A DNA stretch of 14,114 bases from Methylocystaceae bacterium UBA5192 (GCA_002412985.1 DHWC01000105.1:4165-18278); one strand, 5' to 3'. Counted from the stretch's first letter, positions 6,349 through 13,258 are shown. The notes: generated by a model from the sequence alone, not told the origin. Numbers and translations: made by a program.

Positions 6349-6717
6349 GTGGCTCGTATAGCTGGCGTTAATATCCCAACGAATAAACGCGTTGTGATTG
6401 CCCTACAATATATTCATGGCATCGGCCCTAAAAAGGCGACCGAAATCTGCGAAAAAGTTCATATCCCTGCAGAGCGGCGCGTTGCGCAGCTAACAGACGC
6501 TGAAGTTTTGCAAATTCGTGAAACAATCGACCGCGACTATCTGGTTGAGGGCGATCTTCGCCGCGAAGTTGCGATCAACATTAAGCGCCTTATGGATCTG
6601 GGCTGTTATCGTGGTCTACGTCACCGCCGGCAATTACCAGTTCGCGGCCAGCGTACGCATACCAATGCGCGCACGCGCAAAGGCAAGGCGAAACCAATCG
6701 CAGGCAAAAAGAAATAA
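6349..6717 (+). CDS. rpsM: Small ribosomal subunit protein uS13 (S13)
   Basis: uS13 is in the head of the 30S subunit and forms bridges with the 50S subunit. The 122-residue product has M-A-R-I-A-G-V-N-I-P at the N terminus, the helix-hairpin-helix-like Y-I-H-G-I-G-P-K-K-A (about 22-31) and the C-terminal L-P-V-R-G-Q-R-T-H-T-N-A-R-T-R-K-G. The start is GTG at 6349, supported by GGAGAA at 6338-6343 and by family alignment; no ATG lies in frame nearby. It heads the second ribosomal operon, behind the structured leader described above. Confidence 0.97.
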   Translation: MARIAGVNIPTNKRVVIALQYIHGIGPKKATEICEKVHIPAERRVAQLTDAEVLQIRETIDRDYLVEGDLRREVAINIKRLMDLGCYRGLRHRRQLPVRGQRTHTNARTRKGKAKPIAGKKK

Positions 6718-6786
6718 ATTTTGCCCTTTAATAAAAATATCCCCAGCGCCTGGCGTTACGGGCGCGTTTGAAGGACTAGAATTAAG

Positions 6787-7176
6787 ATGGCTAAGGATAC
6801 CACCCGCGTTCGTCGTCGCGAGCGAAAAAATATCGTCTCCGGCGTTGCGCATGTGAACTCAACTTTTAACAACACGATGATCACCATCACCGACGCACAA
6901 GGCAATACAGTGTCTTGGTCGTCGGCCGGCACTATGGGCTTTAAGGGCTCGCGTAAATCGACGCCTTATGCAGCGCAAATGGCGGCGGAAGATGCAGCGC
7001 GTAAAGCTGGCGAGCATGGCGTGCGAACGTTGGAAGTTGAGGTTTCTGGACCTGGTTCAGGTCGTGAGTCAGCCTTGCGCGCCTTACAGGCAGCAGGTTT
7101 CACTGTCACATCCATTCGTGATGTGACGCCAATTCCGCACAATGGATGTCGGCCGCGTAAGCGTCGTCGCGTCTAA
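6787..7176 (+). CDS. rpsK: Small ribosomal subunit protein uS11 (S11)
   Basis: uS11 forms part of the 30S platform near the mRNA exit. The 129-residue product has the family pattern: N-I-V-S-G-V-A-H-V-N-S-T-F-N-N-T (about 15-30), S-W-S-S-A-G-T-M-G-F-K-G-S-R-K-S-T-P-Y-A-A-Q and the C-terminal P-H-N-G-C-R-P-R-K-R-R-R-V. AAGGA at 6771-6775 precedes the ATG at 6787. In E. coli rpsD would follow; here rpoA follows directly, as is usual in alphaproteobacteria. The 103-base gap to rpoA includes a small bulged stem near the rpsK stop. Confidence 0.97.
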   Translation: MAKDTTRVRRRERKNIVSGVAHVNSTFNNTMITITDAQGNTVSWSSAGTMGFKGSRKSTPYAAQMAAEDAARKAGEHGVRTLEVEVSGPGSGRESALRALQAAGFTVTSIRDVTPIPHNGCRPRKRRRV

Positions 7177-7279
7177 TCAAGGCGGTAAGCCGCTTAATCG
7201 CGGTATCGTCTATTTTAACGGCGTAGATCCGACATTGGCGTCGGTCACGCTTCCCGGAGCTTCAAGGAAAGGCGCCCCA

Positions 7280-8299
7280 GTGAGCATCCAGAAGAACTGG
7301 CAGGAACTGATTAAACCAAATAAACTCGAAGTCGCGGCGGGAGATGATCCGCGTCGTATGGCGACGGCGGTTGCCGAGCCGTTGGAGCGTGGTTTTGGCG
7401 TAACGCTTGGCAACGCCTTGCGTCGCGTGTTGCTTTCCTCTTTGCAGGGAGCCGCAATCACCTCGATCCATATCGATGGTGTGTTGCATGAATTTTCCTC
7501 CATTCCTGGCGTGCGCGAGGATGTGACGGACATTGTTCTCAATATCAAAGATATTGCTGTCAAATATCAAGGCGAGGGTCCTAAGCGGCTCACGCTGAAA
7601 AAAACGGGACCCGGAACTGTTACGGCAGGCGATATTCAGGCAGGCGGGGATATTCAAATCCTCAATCCTGATCTCGTGATCTGCACGCTCGATGATGGCG
7701 CAGAAATTCGCATTGAATTCACCGTCTCTACGGGCATGGGCTATGTGCCTGCTGACCGTAATCGTTCGGAAGATGCGCCGATTGGCCTGATTCCGATTGA
7801 TAGTCTTTACTCGCCAGTTAAAAAGGTAAGCTATCGCGTAGAAAACACGCGCGAAGGCCAGGTCCTCGATTACGATAAGCTCACGCTCTCAATCGAGACA
7901 AATGGCGCCATTTCGCCAGAAGATGCGATTGCCTTTGCGGCGCGTATTCTGCAAGACCAGTTAAATGTCTTCGTTAATTTTGAAGAGCCGCGTCGTGAAG
8001 AAGCTGCGCCATCTATTCCGCAGCTCGCCTTCAATCCTGCATTGTTGAAAAAGGTTGACGAACTGGAATTGTCAGTGCGTTCAGCCAATTGTCTTAAAAA
8101 CGATAACATCGTTTATATCGGCGATCTTATTCAAAAGTCAGAAGCAGAAATGCTACGTACGCCGAACTTTGGGCGTAAGTCTCTCAACGAGATAAAAGAA
8201 GTTCTGGCGCAAATGGGCCTGCATCTTGGCATGGAAGTGCCCGGTTGGCCGCCAGAAAATATCGACGATCTCGCTAAGCGTTTTGAGGAACACTACTAA
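7280..8299 (+). CDS. rpoA: DNA-directed RNA polymerase subunit alpha
   Basis: The alpha dimer scaffolds RNA polymerase, and its C-terminal domain binds UP-elements and activators. I start at GTG 7280, giving 339 residues beginning S-I-Q-K-N-W-Q-E-L-I-K-P, the alphaproteobacterial N terminus, with AAGGAAAGG at 7264-7272 upstream. The frame is open to 7142 but that part overlaps rpsK. The N-terminal domain (about 1-235) includes E-R-G-F-G-V-T-L-G-N-A-L-R-R-V-L-L-S-S. The C-terminal domain (about 255-325) has V-R-S-A-N-C at 266-271, with Arg267 and Asn270 matching the DNA-contact residues Arg265 and Asn268 of E. coli. It is complete. Confidence 0.98.
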   Translation: MSIQKNWQELIKPNKLEVAAGDDPRRMATAVAEPLERGFGVTLGNALRRVLLSSLQGAAITSIHIDGVLHEFSSIPGVREDVTDIVLNIKDIAVKYQGEGPKRLTLKKTGPGTVTAGDIQAGGDIQILNPDLVICTLDDGAEIRIEFTVSTGMGYVPADRNRSEDAPIGLIPIDSLYSPVKKVSYRVENTREGQVLDYDKLTLSIETNGAISPEDAIAFAARILQDQLNVFVNFEEPRREEAAPSIPQLAFNPALLKKVDELELSVRSANCLKNDNIVYIGDLIQKSEAEMLRTPNFGRKSLNEIKEVLAQMGLHLGMEVPGWPPENIDDLAKRFEEHY

Positions 8300-8305
8300 A
8301 TCATT

Positions 8306-8354
8306 CGCGCAACGCGCGTTTATAAAGACGGCCGTTCCTTGGCACGGCGGCCGT
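8306..8354 (+). other. Two consecutive hairpins between rpoA and rplQ
   Basis: CGCGC/GCGCG (8306-8310 and 8314-8318) forms a tight 5-bp stem. ACGGCCG (8328-8334) and CGGCCGT (8348-8354) form a perfect 7-bp stem around 13 bases. No T-run follows. They fill most of the 74-base gap and end ten bases before the rplQ Shine-Dalgarno (GGAG, 8364-8367). Possible roles are mRNA processing or tuning of alpha against L17. Confidence 0.5.
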
Positions 8355-8373
8355 ATAATTAACGGAGAGCCAG

Positions 8374-8790
8374 ATGTATCACGGTCATAAAAAACGTCGC
8401 TTCGGCCGCACGCATGAACATCGTAAAGCGATGTTTGCAAATATGGCGCAAGCGCTCATCAAGCATGAACAGATTGTCACTACTTTGCCAAAGGCAAAGG
8501 ACTTGCGCCCAGTCGTCGAGAAATTAGTTACGCTCGGTAAGCGCGGCGATTTACATGCGCGGCGTCAAGCCATTGCGCAAATCAAAGACGTTAAGCTTGT
8601 TGGCAAGCTCTTTGACGTGTTGGGCCCACGCTATAAAGCGCGTAATGGCGGCTACACCCGCGTGCTTAAGGCGGGCTTTCGCTTTGGCGACAATGCGCCG
8701 CTTGCTGTCATTGAATTTGTTGATCGAGACGTAGACGCAAAGGGTCTCGACTCTGGTCCGGTCATTATCGCTGAGGAAGAGGCCGCCTAA
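8374..8790 (+). CDS. rplQ: Large ribosomal subunit protein bL17 (L17)
   Basis: bL17 lies near the peptide exit tunnel of the 50S subunit. The 138-residue product begins M-Y-H-G-H-K-K-R-R-F-G-R-T-H-E-H-R-K-A-M, close to the family start, and contains I-V-T-T-L-P-K-A-K-D-L-R-P-V-V-E-K-L-V-T (about 33-52) and R-N-G-G-Y-T-R-V-L-K. A short acidic tail follows. GGAG at 8364-8367 precedes the ATG. It is the last gene of the operon, with a clear intrinsic terminator 24 bases after the stop region. Confidence 0.97.
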   Translation: MYHGHKKRRFGRTHEHRKAMFANMAQALIKHEQIVTTLPKAKDLRPVVEKLVTLGKRGDLHARRQAIAQIKDVKLVGKLFDVLGPRYKARNGGYTRVLKAGFRFGDNAPLAVIEFVDRDVDAKGLDSGPVIIAEEEAA

Positions 8791-8813
8791 GGCGATGCGT
8801 CTTTGACTTTATC

Positions 8814-8843
8814 AAAAAGGCGGCCAACTCGGCCGTCTTTTTT
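8814..8843 (+). terminator. Intrinsic terminator of the rpsM-rplQ operon
   Basis: GGCGGCC (8819-8825) pairs with GGCCGTC (8831-8837), with one G-T wobble and a five-base loop. Six T residues follow at 8838-8843, and the A-tract at 8814-8818 pairs with them. This is a textbook bidirectional-looking rho-independent terminator. Confidence 0.9.
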
Positions 8844-8859
8844 CTTTCTGGATTCACTC

Positions 8860-8887
8860 TTGAAGATTTTGCGCGCCATTTTACTAT
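8860..8887 (+). promoter_or_regulatory. Candidate promoter of the DegP-like protease gene
   Basis: TTGAAG at 8860-8865 and TACTAT at 8882-8887 are separated by 16 bases and lie between the rplQ terminator and the protease start. A start point near 8894 would give a leader of roughly 24 bases. No extracytoplasmic-stress (RpoE-type) motif was evident to the eye. Confidence 0.4.
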
Positions 8888-8917
8888 CGCCGCGAGATCC
8901 TTTTTCTGGAGCAAGGC

Positions 8918-10351
8918 ATGTATTTTGGCTTGCGTAAATTTTTCTCGCTAGTGATTGTCTGTGTCGCTGTTGCATTGCTGGTGTCGTTATCCCTGCGTTG
9001 GTCGCCCCTATATGCAGAGCCGGCTGAGACGCCAAAGTCGCGTGCGGAAATAACCTATTCCTTTGCCTCAGTTGTTAAAAAGGCTCAGCCAGCTGTCGTT
9101 AATGTCTTCGCTTCGCGCGTAGAACGCATGCCATCGAATCCATTCATGGACGATCCGATTTTTCGTCGTTTCTTTGGCGAAGGCGGAAGTGGAGGCGGTC
9201 GAGAGACTTCGCAATCATTGGGCTCGGGCGTGATTGTTGATGCGAGTGGCTTAGTTGTCACCAATCATCATGTGATTGAAGGCATGACAGACGTTAAAGT
9301 GTCTTTGGCGGATAAGCGTGAAATACCTGCGCAAATTCTCTTACGAGACCCCCGCACGGATCTTGCCGTATTAAAGCTGAAAGAGGGTGCGAATTTTCCA
9401 ATAATGGAACTTGGAGATTCTGACGCGTTAGAAGTTGGCGATCTTACGCTCGCAATTGGCAATCCATTTGGCGTTGGACAGACAGTTACTCAGGGCATTG
9501 TTTCAGCTCTTTCTCGCACGCATGTCGGAATTTCTGATTACGGATTTTTTATTCAAACTGACGCAGCGATTAATCCAGGTAATTCTGGGGGGCCGCTTGT
9601 TGATATGAATGCGCGTGTTGTTGGGATTAACACGGCTATTTTTTCCAAGTCCGGCGGCTCTATCGGAATTGGTTTCGCCATCCCAGTTAATATGGTCAAA
9701 GCTGTTTTGGCGACCGCTAAAGGCGGCGGCAAACTGGTTAAGCGGCCTTGGCTCGGCGCTTCCTTGCAAGCGATCACGCAAGAAATTGCAGAAGGCTTGG
9801 GGCTTGACCGGCCAACTGGCGCTTTATTAACTGATGTGCAGGCAAAAGGTCCGGCAGATGAAGCGGGATTAAAGCGCGGCGATGTTATTCTCTCAGTCGA
9901 TAATCAAGTCGTCGATGATCCAGAGGCGGTAGGCTATCGCTTGGCGATGAAGCCCCTTGATGGACAGGCAAATCTGACCGTCTTGCGTAGCGGAAAAAAA
10001 CTACCTGTATCAATTAAGCTCGTATCAGCGCCGGAAAATCCACCCCGAGATCAGATCAAGCTGAAGGGCCAAACGCCTTTTGCTGGCGCAACGATCATCA
10101 ATATTTCACCAGCTGTTATCGACGAAATGTCTGTGCAGGGCGCGACTACTGGCGTCGTTATCGCCGAAGTCGAAGAAGGGTCAATTGCACAGCAATTTAA
10201 TCTTCAGCGCGGCGACATCGTGCTTGCAGTTAATGAGCAAAAAATTGCCTCCACGCGCGATTTAGAGAAAGCGACACTGGCGCGCGCCTATTATTGGAAG
10301 ATTACATTGGTTCGCGGCGGTCAGGTGTTTACTACGGTTGTGGGCGGTTAA
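8918..10351 (+). CDS. Periplasmic DegP/HtrA-type serine endoprotease (Do family)
   Basis: Do-family proteases degrade or hold misfolded envelope proteins. The 477-residue product starts with a hydrophobic segment (about 8-26) followed by Y-A-E, a likely signal peptide or anchor. The trypsin-like domain (about 45-270) has the triad His118 (T-N-H-H-V-I), Asp148 (D-P-R-T-D-L-A-V-L) and Ser223 (N-P-G-N-S-G-G-P). Two PDZ-type domains follow, about 277-370 (R-P-W-L-G, A-G-L-K-R-G-D-V-I) and 385-477 (L-Q-R-G-D-I-V-L). GGAG at 8908-8911 supports the start. A Do protease behind rplQ is common in Hyphomicrobiales, where I recall a rarA/mgsA-type gene often next; here cutA follows, overlapping by TAATG. 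Whether it is DegP, DegQ or MucD by orthology cannot be told. Confidence 0.93.
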   Translation: MYFGLRKFFSLVIVCVAVALLVSLSLRWSPLYAEPAETPKSRAEITYSFASVVKKAQPAVVNVFASRVERMPSNPFMDDPIFRRFFGEGGSGGGRETSQSLGSGVIVDASGLVVTNHHVIEGMTDVKVSLADKREIPAQILLRDPRTDLAVLKLKEGANFPIMELGDSDALEVGDLTLAIGNPFGVGQTVTQGIVSALSRTHVGISDYGFFIQTDAAINPGNSGGPLVDMNARVVGINTAIFSKSGGSIGIGFAIPVNMVKAVLATAKGGGKLVKRPWLGASLQAITQEIAEGLGLDRPTGALLTDVQAKGPADEAGLKRGDVILSVDNQVVDDPEAVGYRLAMKPLDGQANLTVLRSGKKLPVSIKLVSAPENPPRDQIKLKGQTPFAGATIINISPAVIDEMSVQGATTGVVIAEVEEGSIAQQFNLQRGDIVLAVNEQKIASTRDLEKATLARAYYWKITLVRGGQVFTTVVGG

Positions 10352-10692
10352 TGCCTGCGTTAGCGATCCTAGTGACTACGGTCGATAGCCTGACGCAAGC
10401 ACAACGCATAACACGCGCTGTAATAGAAAAAAAATTAGCCGCCTGCGTTCAGGTTACGCCTCTTGTCAGTCATTATATCTGGGAGGGCGCTTATTGTGAG
10501 GCGAATGAATTCAAATTAGAAATGAAGCTGCGCGCCGAGGATTATCCCGCCTTAGCGGATTACGTGCGATCGGTGCATAATTATGAAACGCCTGAGATCA
10601 TTCGTCTTACGGTCGAGGCCGTGGAGCCTGCTTATTTAGCTTGGGTTTATGATGTCACCCAACGTCGCGTGGGCAACGGAGATAAATTATAA
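10351..10692 (+). CDS. cutA: CutA1-family divalent-cation tolerance protein
   Basis: CutA1 proteins are small, very stable cytosolic trimers related in fold to PII. They were linked to copper tolerance in E. coli, but the biochemical role is unsettled. The 113-residue product has the early V-T-T-V-D-S segment, A-A-C-V-Q-V-T-P-L-V-S-H-Y-I-W-E-G (about 30-46), K-L-E-M-K-L and the signature H76-x-Y-E-T-P-E82 followed by Y-L-A-W. I start at ATG 10351, which overlaps the protease stop as TAATG. The frame is open back to a TTG at 10294, but that part lies wholly inside the protease gene. No separate ribosome site is evident, so translation is probably coupled. Confidence 0.92.
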   Translation: MPALAILVTTVDSLTQAQRITRAVIEKKLAACVQVTPLVSHYIWEGAYCEANEFKLEMKLRAEDYPALADYVRSVHNYETPEIIRLTVEAVEPAYLAWVYDVTQRRVGNGDKL

Positions 10693-10769
10693 TTAGTAGA
10701 TGACTTTGAAGCTATGCTAATGCTTCTAGTTCATTGATGAGACAAGATGACTTTTAAGGATAGGCGCCG

Positions 10770-11738
10770 ATGACGCTGCCAACGGATTATTTGATAGATC
10801 GTCGACGGCTTCGGCGTCGCCTAAGTTGGTGGCGCGTCGCAGCGCTTGGCGCGATCGCCTTTGCCGGTCTTGCTCTGGCGTTAAAGGATAGCGACCTCGA
10901 TGGCTCTGGCGATAAGCTTACAGCGCATATCGCTCGGGTGTCGATTCAAGGATTAATTACCGGCGATAAAGAGACGATTGAACAAATCAAAAAAATTGGC
11001 GAGTCGGATAAGGCGAAAGCTTTGCTGCTGTCGATTGATAGTCCTGGCGGCACAACCGCAGGATCTGAAAAGCTTTATGATGAATTGCGACGCGTCAGCG
11101 CTAAAAAACCCGTTGTGGCGGTTGTTGGAACGCTTGCCGCATCTGGCGCTTATATCGCTGCGCTTGCTAGCGATCATATCGTCGCGCGAGGAAATTCTTT
11201 AGTTGGCTCGATTGGCGTGCTGTTTCAATTCCCAAATTTTTATAAGCTTATGGAAAATGTTGGCGTGAAAGTGGAAGAGATTAAATCCTCTCCATTGAAG
11301 GCTTCGCCCAATGGGTTTGAACCAACGAGCGAAGCGGCAAAAGCGGCGATCGCGAGTTTGGTTGCTGATTCCTATGACTGGTTTAAGGGATTGGTTAAAG
11401 AAAGACGTAACTTAGATGATCAGGAGTTAGCTAAAGTTTCTGATGGTCGCGTCTTCACAGCCCATCAAGGTCTTCCGCTCAAGCTCGTCGATAGTATTGG
11501 CGGCGAACGAGAAGCTATTGAGTGGTTGGAGGCGAACAAAAAAATTACCAAAGACTTGCCCGTGCGCGATTGGAAGAAGAAATCTAACATGGAGCGGTTG
11601 GGTCTTGTTGAGGGCGCTGCGGCTGTCGCGCGGCTTGTTGGAATGGGGTCCTTTGCGGATGCGATGGAAGATGCGCTTCGAGCGGAAAAGGGCCGCGGTC
11701 TTGACGGGCTTTTGGCGATTTGGCAGGGTTTTCCTTAG
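10770..11738 (+). CDS. sppA: Signal peptide peptidase SppA, short (36 kDa) type
   Basis: SppA is a membrane-anchored serine protease that degrades signal peptides left after secretion. The 322-residue product has a basic start (R-R-R-L-R-R-R), one membrane helix at about 21-39, and one S49 peptidase domain in the periplasm. The Ser-Lys dyad is Ser125 in T-L-A-A-S-G-A-Y and most likely Lys177 in I-K-S-S-P-L-K (Lys172 is the alternative). Other markers are S-I-D-S-P-G-G-T-T-A-G-S (88-99) and L-V-G-S-I-G-V (144-150). One S49 copy fits the Bacillus-like form, not the tandem E. coli enzyme. AAGGA at 10756-10760 precedes the ATG. The 77-base gap from cutA carries a small stem and a 10-base direct repeat. 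Confidence 0.94.
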   Translation: MTLPTDYLIDRRRLRRRLSWWRVAALGAIAFAGLALALKDSDLDGSGDKLTAHIARVSIQGLITGDKETIEQIKKIGESDKAKALLLSIDSPGGTTAGSEKLYDELRRVSAKKPVVAVVGTLAASGAYIAALASDHIVARGNSLVGSIGVLFQFPNFYKLMENVGVKVEEIKSSPLKASPNGFEPTSEAAKAAIASLVADSYDWFKGLVKERRNLDDQELAKVSDGRVFTAHQGLPLKLVDSIGGEREAIEWLEANKKITKDLPVRDWKKKSNMERLGLVEGAAAVARLVGMGSFADAMEDALRAEKGRGLDGLLAIWQGFP

Positions 11739-11793
11739 TAACTTCTTTAAAGAGCGTATTTCCTGATTAATTTCCTTTTATGGGCTCCACAGA

Positions 11794-12084
11794 ATGATCA
11801 AATCAGAACTTATCCAACGCATCGCGCGTCGAAATGGCAGTCTCTATCAGCGAGATGTCGAGACAATTGTCACGACGATCTTGGATGAGATCACAGCAGC
11901 GCTGGCGCGTGGCGACAGGGTGGAACTCAGAGGGTTTGGCGCCTTCTCGGTGAAAAAGAGAGAAGCGCGCACGGGACGCAATCCGCGCACGGGCGAGCAA
12001 GTCTCCGTTGATGAAAAGAGCGTGCCTTTTTTCAAAACAGGCAAGGAAATGCGCGAGCGCCTCAATGAGGACCCTAAGGCTTAA
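11794..12084 (+). CDS. ihfB: Integration host factor subunit beta
   Basis: IHF is a heterodimeric nucleoid protein that bends DNA sharply at specific sites, for recombination, replication and transcription. The 96-residue product belongs to the HU/IHF fold. It starts M-I-K-S-E-L-I-Q-R-I-A, which favours beta over alpha. It has R-G-F-G-A-F at 46-51 and the DNA-intercalating arm G-R-N-P-R-T-G-E at 61-68, with Pro64 at the tip. The Shine-Dalgarno is poor (TGGGCTCC lies 6-13 bases upstream), which may limit expression. The order sppA-ihfB-lapA is familiar from Hyphomicrobiales. Confidence 0.95.
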   Translation: MIKSELIQRIARRNGSLYQRDVETIVTTILDEITAALARGDRVELRGFGAFSVKKREARTGRNPRTGEQVSVDEKSVPFFKTGKEMRERLNEDPKA

Positions 12085-12127
12085 ATTTTTGCGCGCTAGC
12101 GCAGCAAGGAATAATTGTCTACATTGT

Positions 12128-12155
12128 GCTTATTGAAAATTTCGCTTCAATAAGC
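12128..12155 (+). other. Perfect 10-bp inverted repeat after ihfB
   Basis: GCTTATTGAA (12128-12137) and TTCAATAAGC (12146-12155) are exact reverse complements around eight bases. There is no T-run, so terminator function is uncertain. It could equally be a protein-binding palindrome or an mRNA 3' protector for ihfB. Confidence 0.6.
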
Positions 12156-12164
12156 TCCTGATGC

Positions 12165-12189
12165 TCTGAGATAAGGCGCTTGTCTCAGA
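12165..12189 (+). promoter_or_regulatory. 11-bp hairpin ahead of the LapA-domain gene
   Basis: The arms 12165-12175 and 12179-12189 pair over 11 base pairs, including one T-G wobble, around a three-base loop GCG. The stem ends just before AAGGG (12191-12195) and the start region. With the preceding inverted repeat it makes two stems within 62 bases in a 112-base gap. Confidence 0.55.
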
Positions 12190-12208
12190 TAAGGGAATGG
12201 AACCCAAT

Positions 12209-12544
12209 ATGAAGTCTGCGTTTCGGATCCTCGTATTCGTTCCTTTGGCGTTAATTATCTTATTTTTTGCAATGGCCAATCGCAGCCCCGTCCATGTCAG
12301 CTTGGATCCCTTTGTCACAGATGGCAGCGGCCCAGCTTTCGACTCGCCCCTCTACATTGTGGTGCTAATCGCCATGGCCTTGGGCGTGATTGCTGGCGGA
12401 TTTTCAACCTGGGTAAGCCATTTGCCGGTTCGTCGCGCGGCGCGAGTTGCGCGTACAGAGGCAAAAAAGACCCGTGCGGAGATTGAAAAATTACGTCATC
12501 AGGCCTTGGCCAATCTGCCGCAGGATAAAGAGGCTAAAAATTAA
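12209..12544 (+). CDS. LapA-domain (DUF1049) small inner-membrane protein
   Basis: Proteins of this family have two membrane helices and a cytoplasmic coiled coil; E. coli LapA works with LapB in controlling lipopolysaccharide synthesis. The 111-residue product has helix 1 at about 6-22, then the family signature A-N-R-S-P-V-H-V-S-L-D-P-F (23-35), helix 2 at about 48-69 and a charged helix at about 76-100 rich in Ala, Arg, Lys and Glu. I prefer ATG 12209, with GGAA six bases upstream. The in-frame ATG at 12197 has its GGGA only one base away and would add four residues. No LapB partner lies in the window, so a role in lipopolysaccharide control is inferred from the family only. Confidence 0.82.
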   Translation: MKSAFRILVFVPLALIILFFAMANRSPVHVSLDPFVTDGSGPAFDSPLYIVVLIAMALGVIAGGFSTWVSHLPVRRAARVARTEAKKTRAEIEKLRHQALANLPQDKEAKN

Positions 12545-12572
12545 AGCCGCTTGAGATGCGCTCTATCCTGAC

Positions 12573-12601
12573 TTGAAAAAGGCCGACGGCGTCGATAAGA
12601 G
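12573..12601 (+). promoter_or_regulatory. Candidate promoter of the tRNA-Thr gene
   Basis: TTGAAA at 12573-12578 and TAAGAG at 12596-12601 are 17 bases apart and end 30 bases before the tRNA. The -35 is good and the -10 fair. The expected start near 12608 would leave a short 5' leader for RNase P removal. Confidence 0.45.
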
Positions 12602-12631
12602 AAACCTGCAAGCTTTTGTTTGAGCGTGCAT

Positions 12632-12707
12632 GCCGACTTAGCTCAGCTGGTAGAGCACATCATTCGTAATGATGGGGTCACAGGTTCGAATCCTGTAGTC
12701 GGCACCA
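12632..12707 (+). tRNA. tRNA-Thr (anticodon CGT)
   Basis: The 76 bases fold as a complete cloverleaf. The acceptor stem GCCGACT pairs with AGTCGGC, followed by A and an encoded CCA. The D-arm is GCTC-AGCTGGTA-GAGC. The anticodon stem CATCA/TGATG encloses the loop TTCGTAA, so the anticodon is CGT, reading ACG threonine codons. The T-arm is ACAGG-TTCGAAT-CCTGT. All stems are perfectly paired. No clear terminator follows. Confidence 0.97.
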
Positions 12708-12745
12708 CCAAACAAATTACACTCTTGCCAGATGCGCGCTTTAGA

Positions 12746-13258
12746 TTAGTCGCAATCAACTCTCTCAGCTAATTTTTGCACATATAGGATCGCAGGAAGT
12801 TGGGCGTCTGGAGCCTTCGCGCATGAAGCGTCATGACCCCTGCTCGCTGAATGGGATAGAGAGGATGTTGGGTAATCAATTTTACTCAGCAGCGAGAATA
12901 AGGCGGATAGCGCAATGAGGCCTAGATAAAAAAGCAATGACGTTACTGCAGAGGGAGGTGATATTGCGCCAGCCTTAAGTTGCGCTGTCTCGCTCGGTGC
13001 CGAAGAAGAAAGTTTTGGCGTTCCGTGCGGGTGTGTTGCGTCATGGTCTGTCGTAACGCCTTTGAAGGCGCACCACACCCATGCAAGGCTAATGTCATCT
13101 TCTTCAACGGGGAGCGCTAGGGAGGTCTCTCCTTGAACGCCGCGATACTGACTCCAGATCCATGCAGTTGGTTGAGGCGTATTTTGTGGATGAGGTAATG
13201 TAGCGCCAGTTTCTGACAAGACACCCTGATATTGGCTCCACACCCAAGCTAATGACAT
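12746..13258 (-). CDS. Unrecognised membrane protein with three Trp-rich repeats
   Basis: I do not recognise this 170-residue protein. Its N-terminal half is three tandem units at residues 4-31, 32-58 and 59-85. Each opens with A-W-[VI]-W-[SC]-[QA]-[YF]-[QRK]-G-V and is followed by an acidic/Thr stretch and often L-P or H-P. A Ser/Pro linker leads to one hydrophobic segment at about 104-124, and then a polar tail with two Cys (146, 169). There is no N-terminal signal peptide. The half before the membrane segment is net acidic, so an outside N terminus is possible. The repeats differ at many synonymous positions, which argues for a real, selected protein. The ATG at 13258 has AAGG ten bases upstream, an in-frame stop further up, and a good promoter about 65 bases upstream. 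It is convergent with the tRNA. Confidence 0.72.
   Translation of the reverse strand: MSLAWVWSQYQGVLSETGATLPHPQNTPQPTAWIWSQYRGVQGETSLALPVEEDDISLAWVWCAFKGVTTDHDATHPHGTPKLSSSAPSETAQLKAGAISPPSAVTSLLFYLGLIALSALFSLLSKIDYPTSSLSHSASRGHDASCAKAPDAQLPAILYVQKLAERVDCD

Noticed and set aside
6161..6361. 66-codon frame from 6161 into the start of rpsM
   Set aside because: It begins inside the candidate promoter, has no ribosome site, and its product shows no conserved pattern.
7142..7279. Longer RpoA with 46 extra N-terminal residues
   Set aside because: The extra part overlaps rpsK and has no family likeness, while GTG 7280 has a strong ribosome site and the conserved N terminus.
8354..8359. Perfect TATAAT before rplQ as an internal promoter
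   Set aside because: No acceptable -35 lies 16-18 bases upstream, where the sequence is the stem of a hairpin. Listed only as a point to check.
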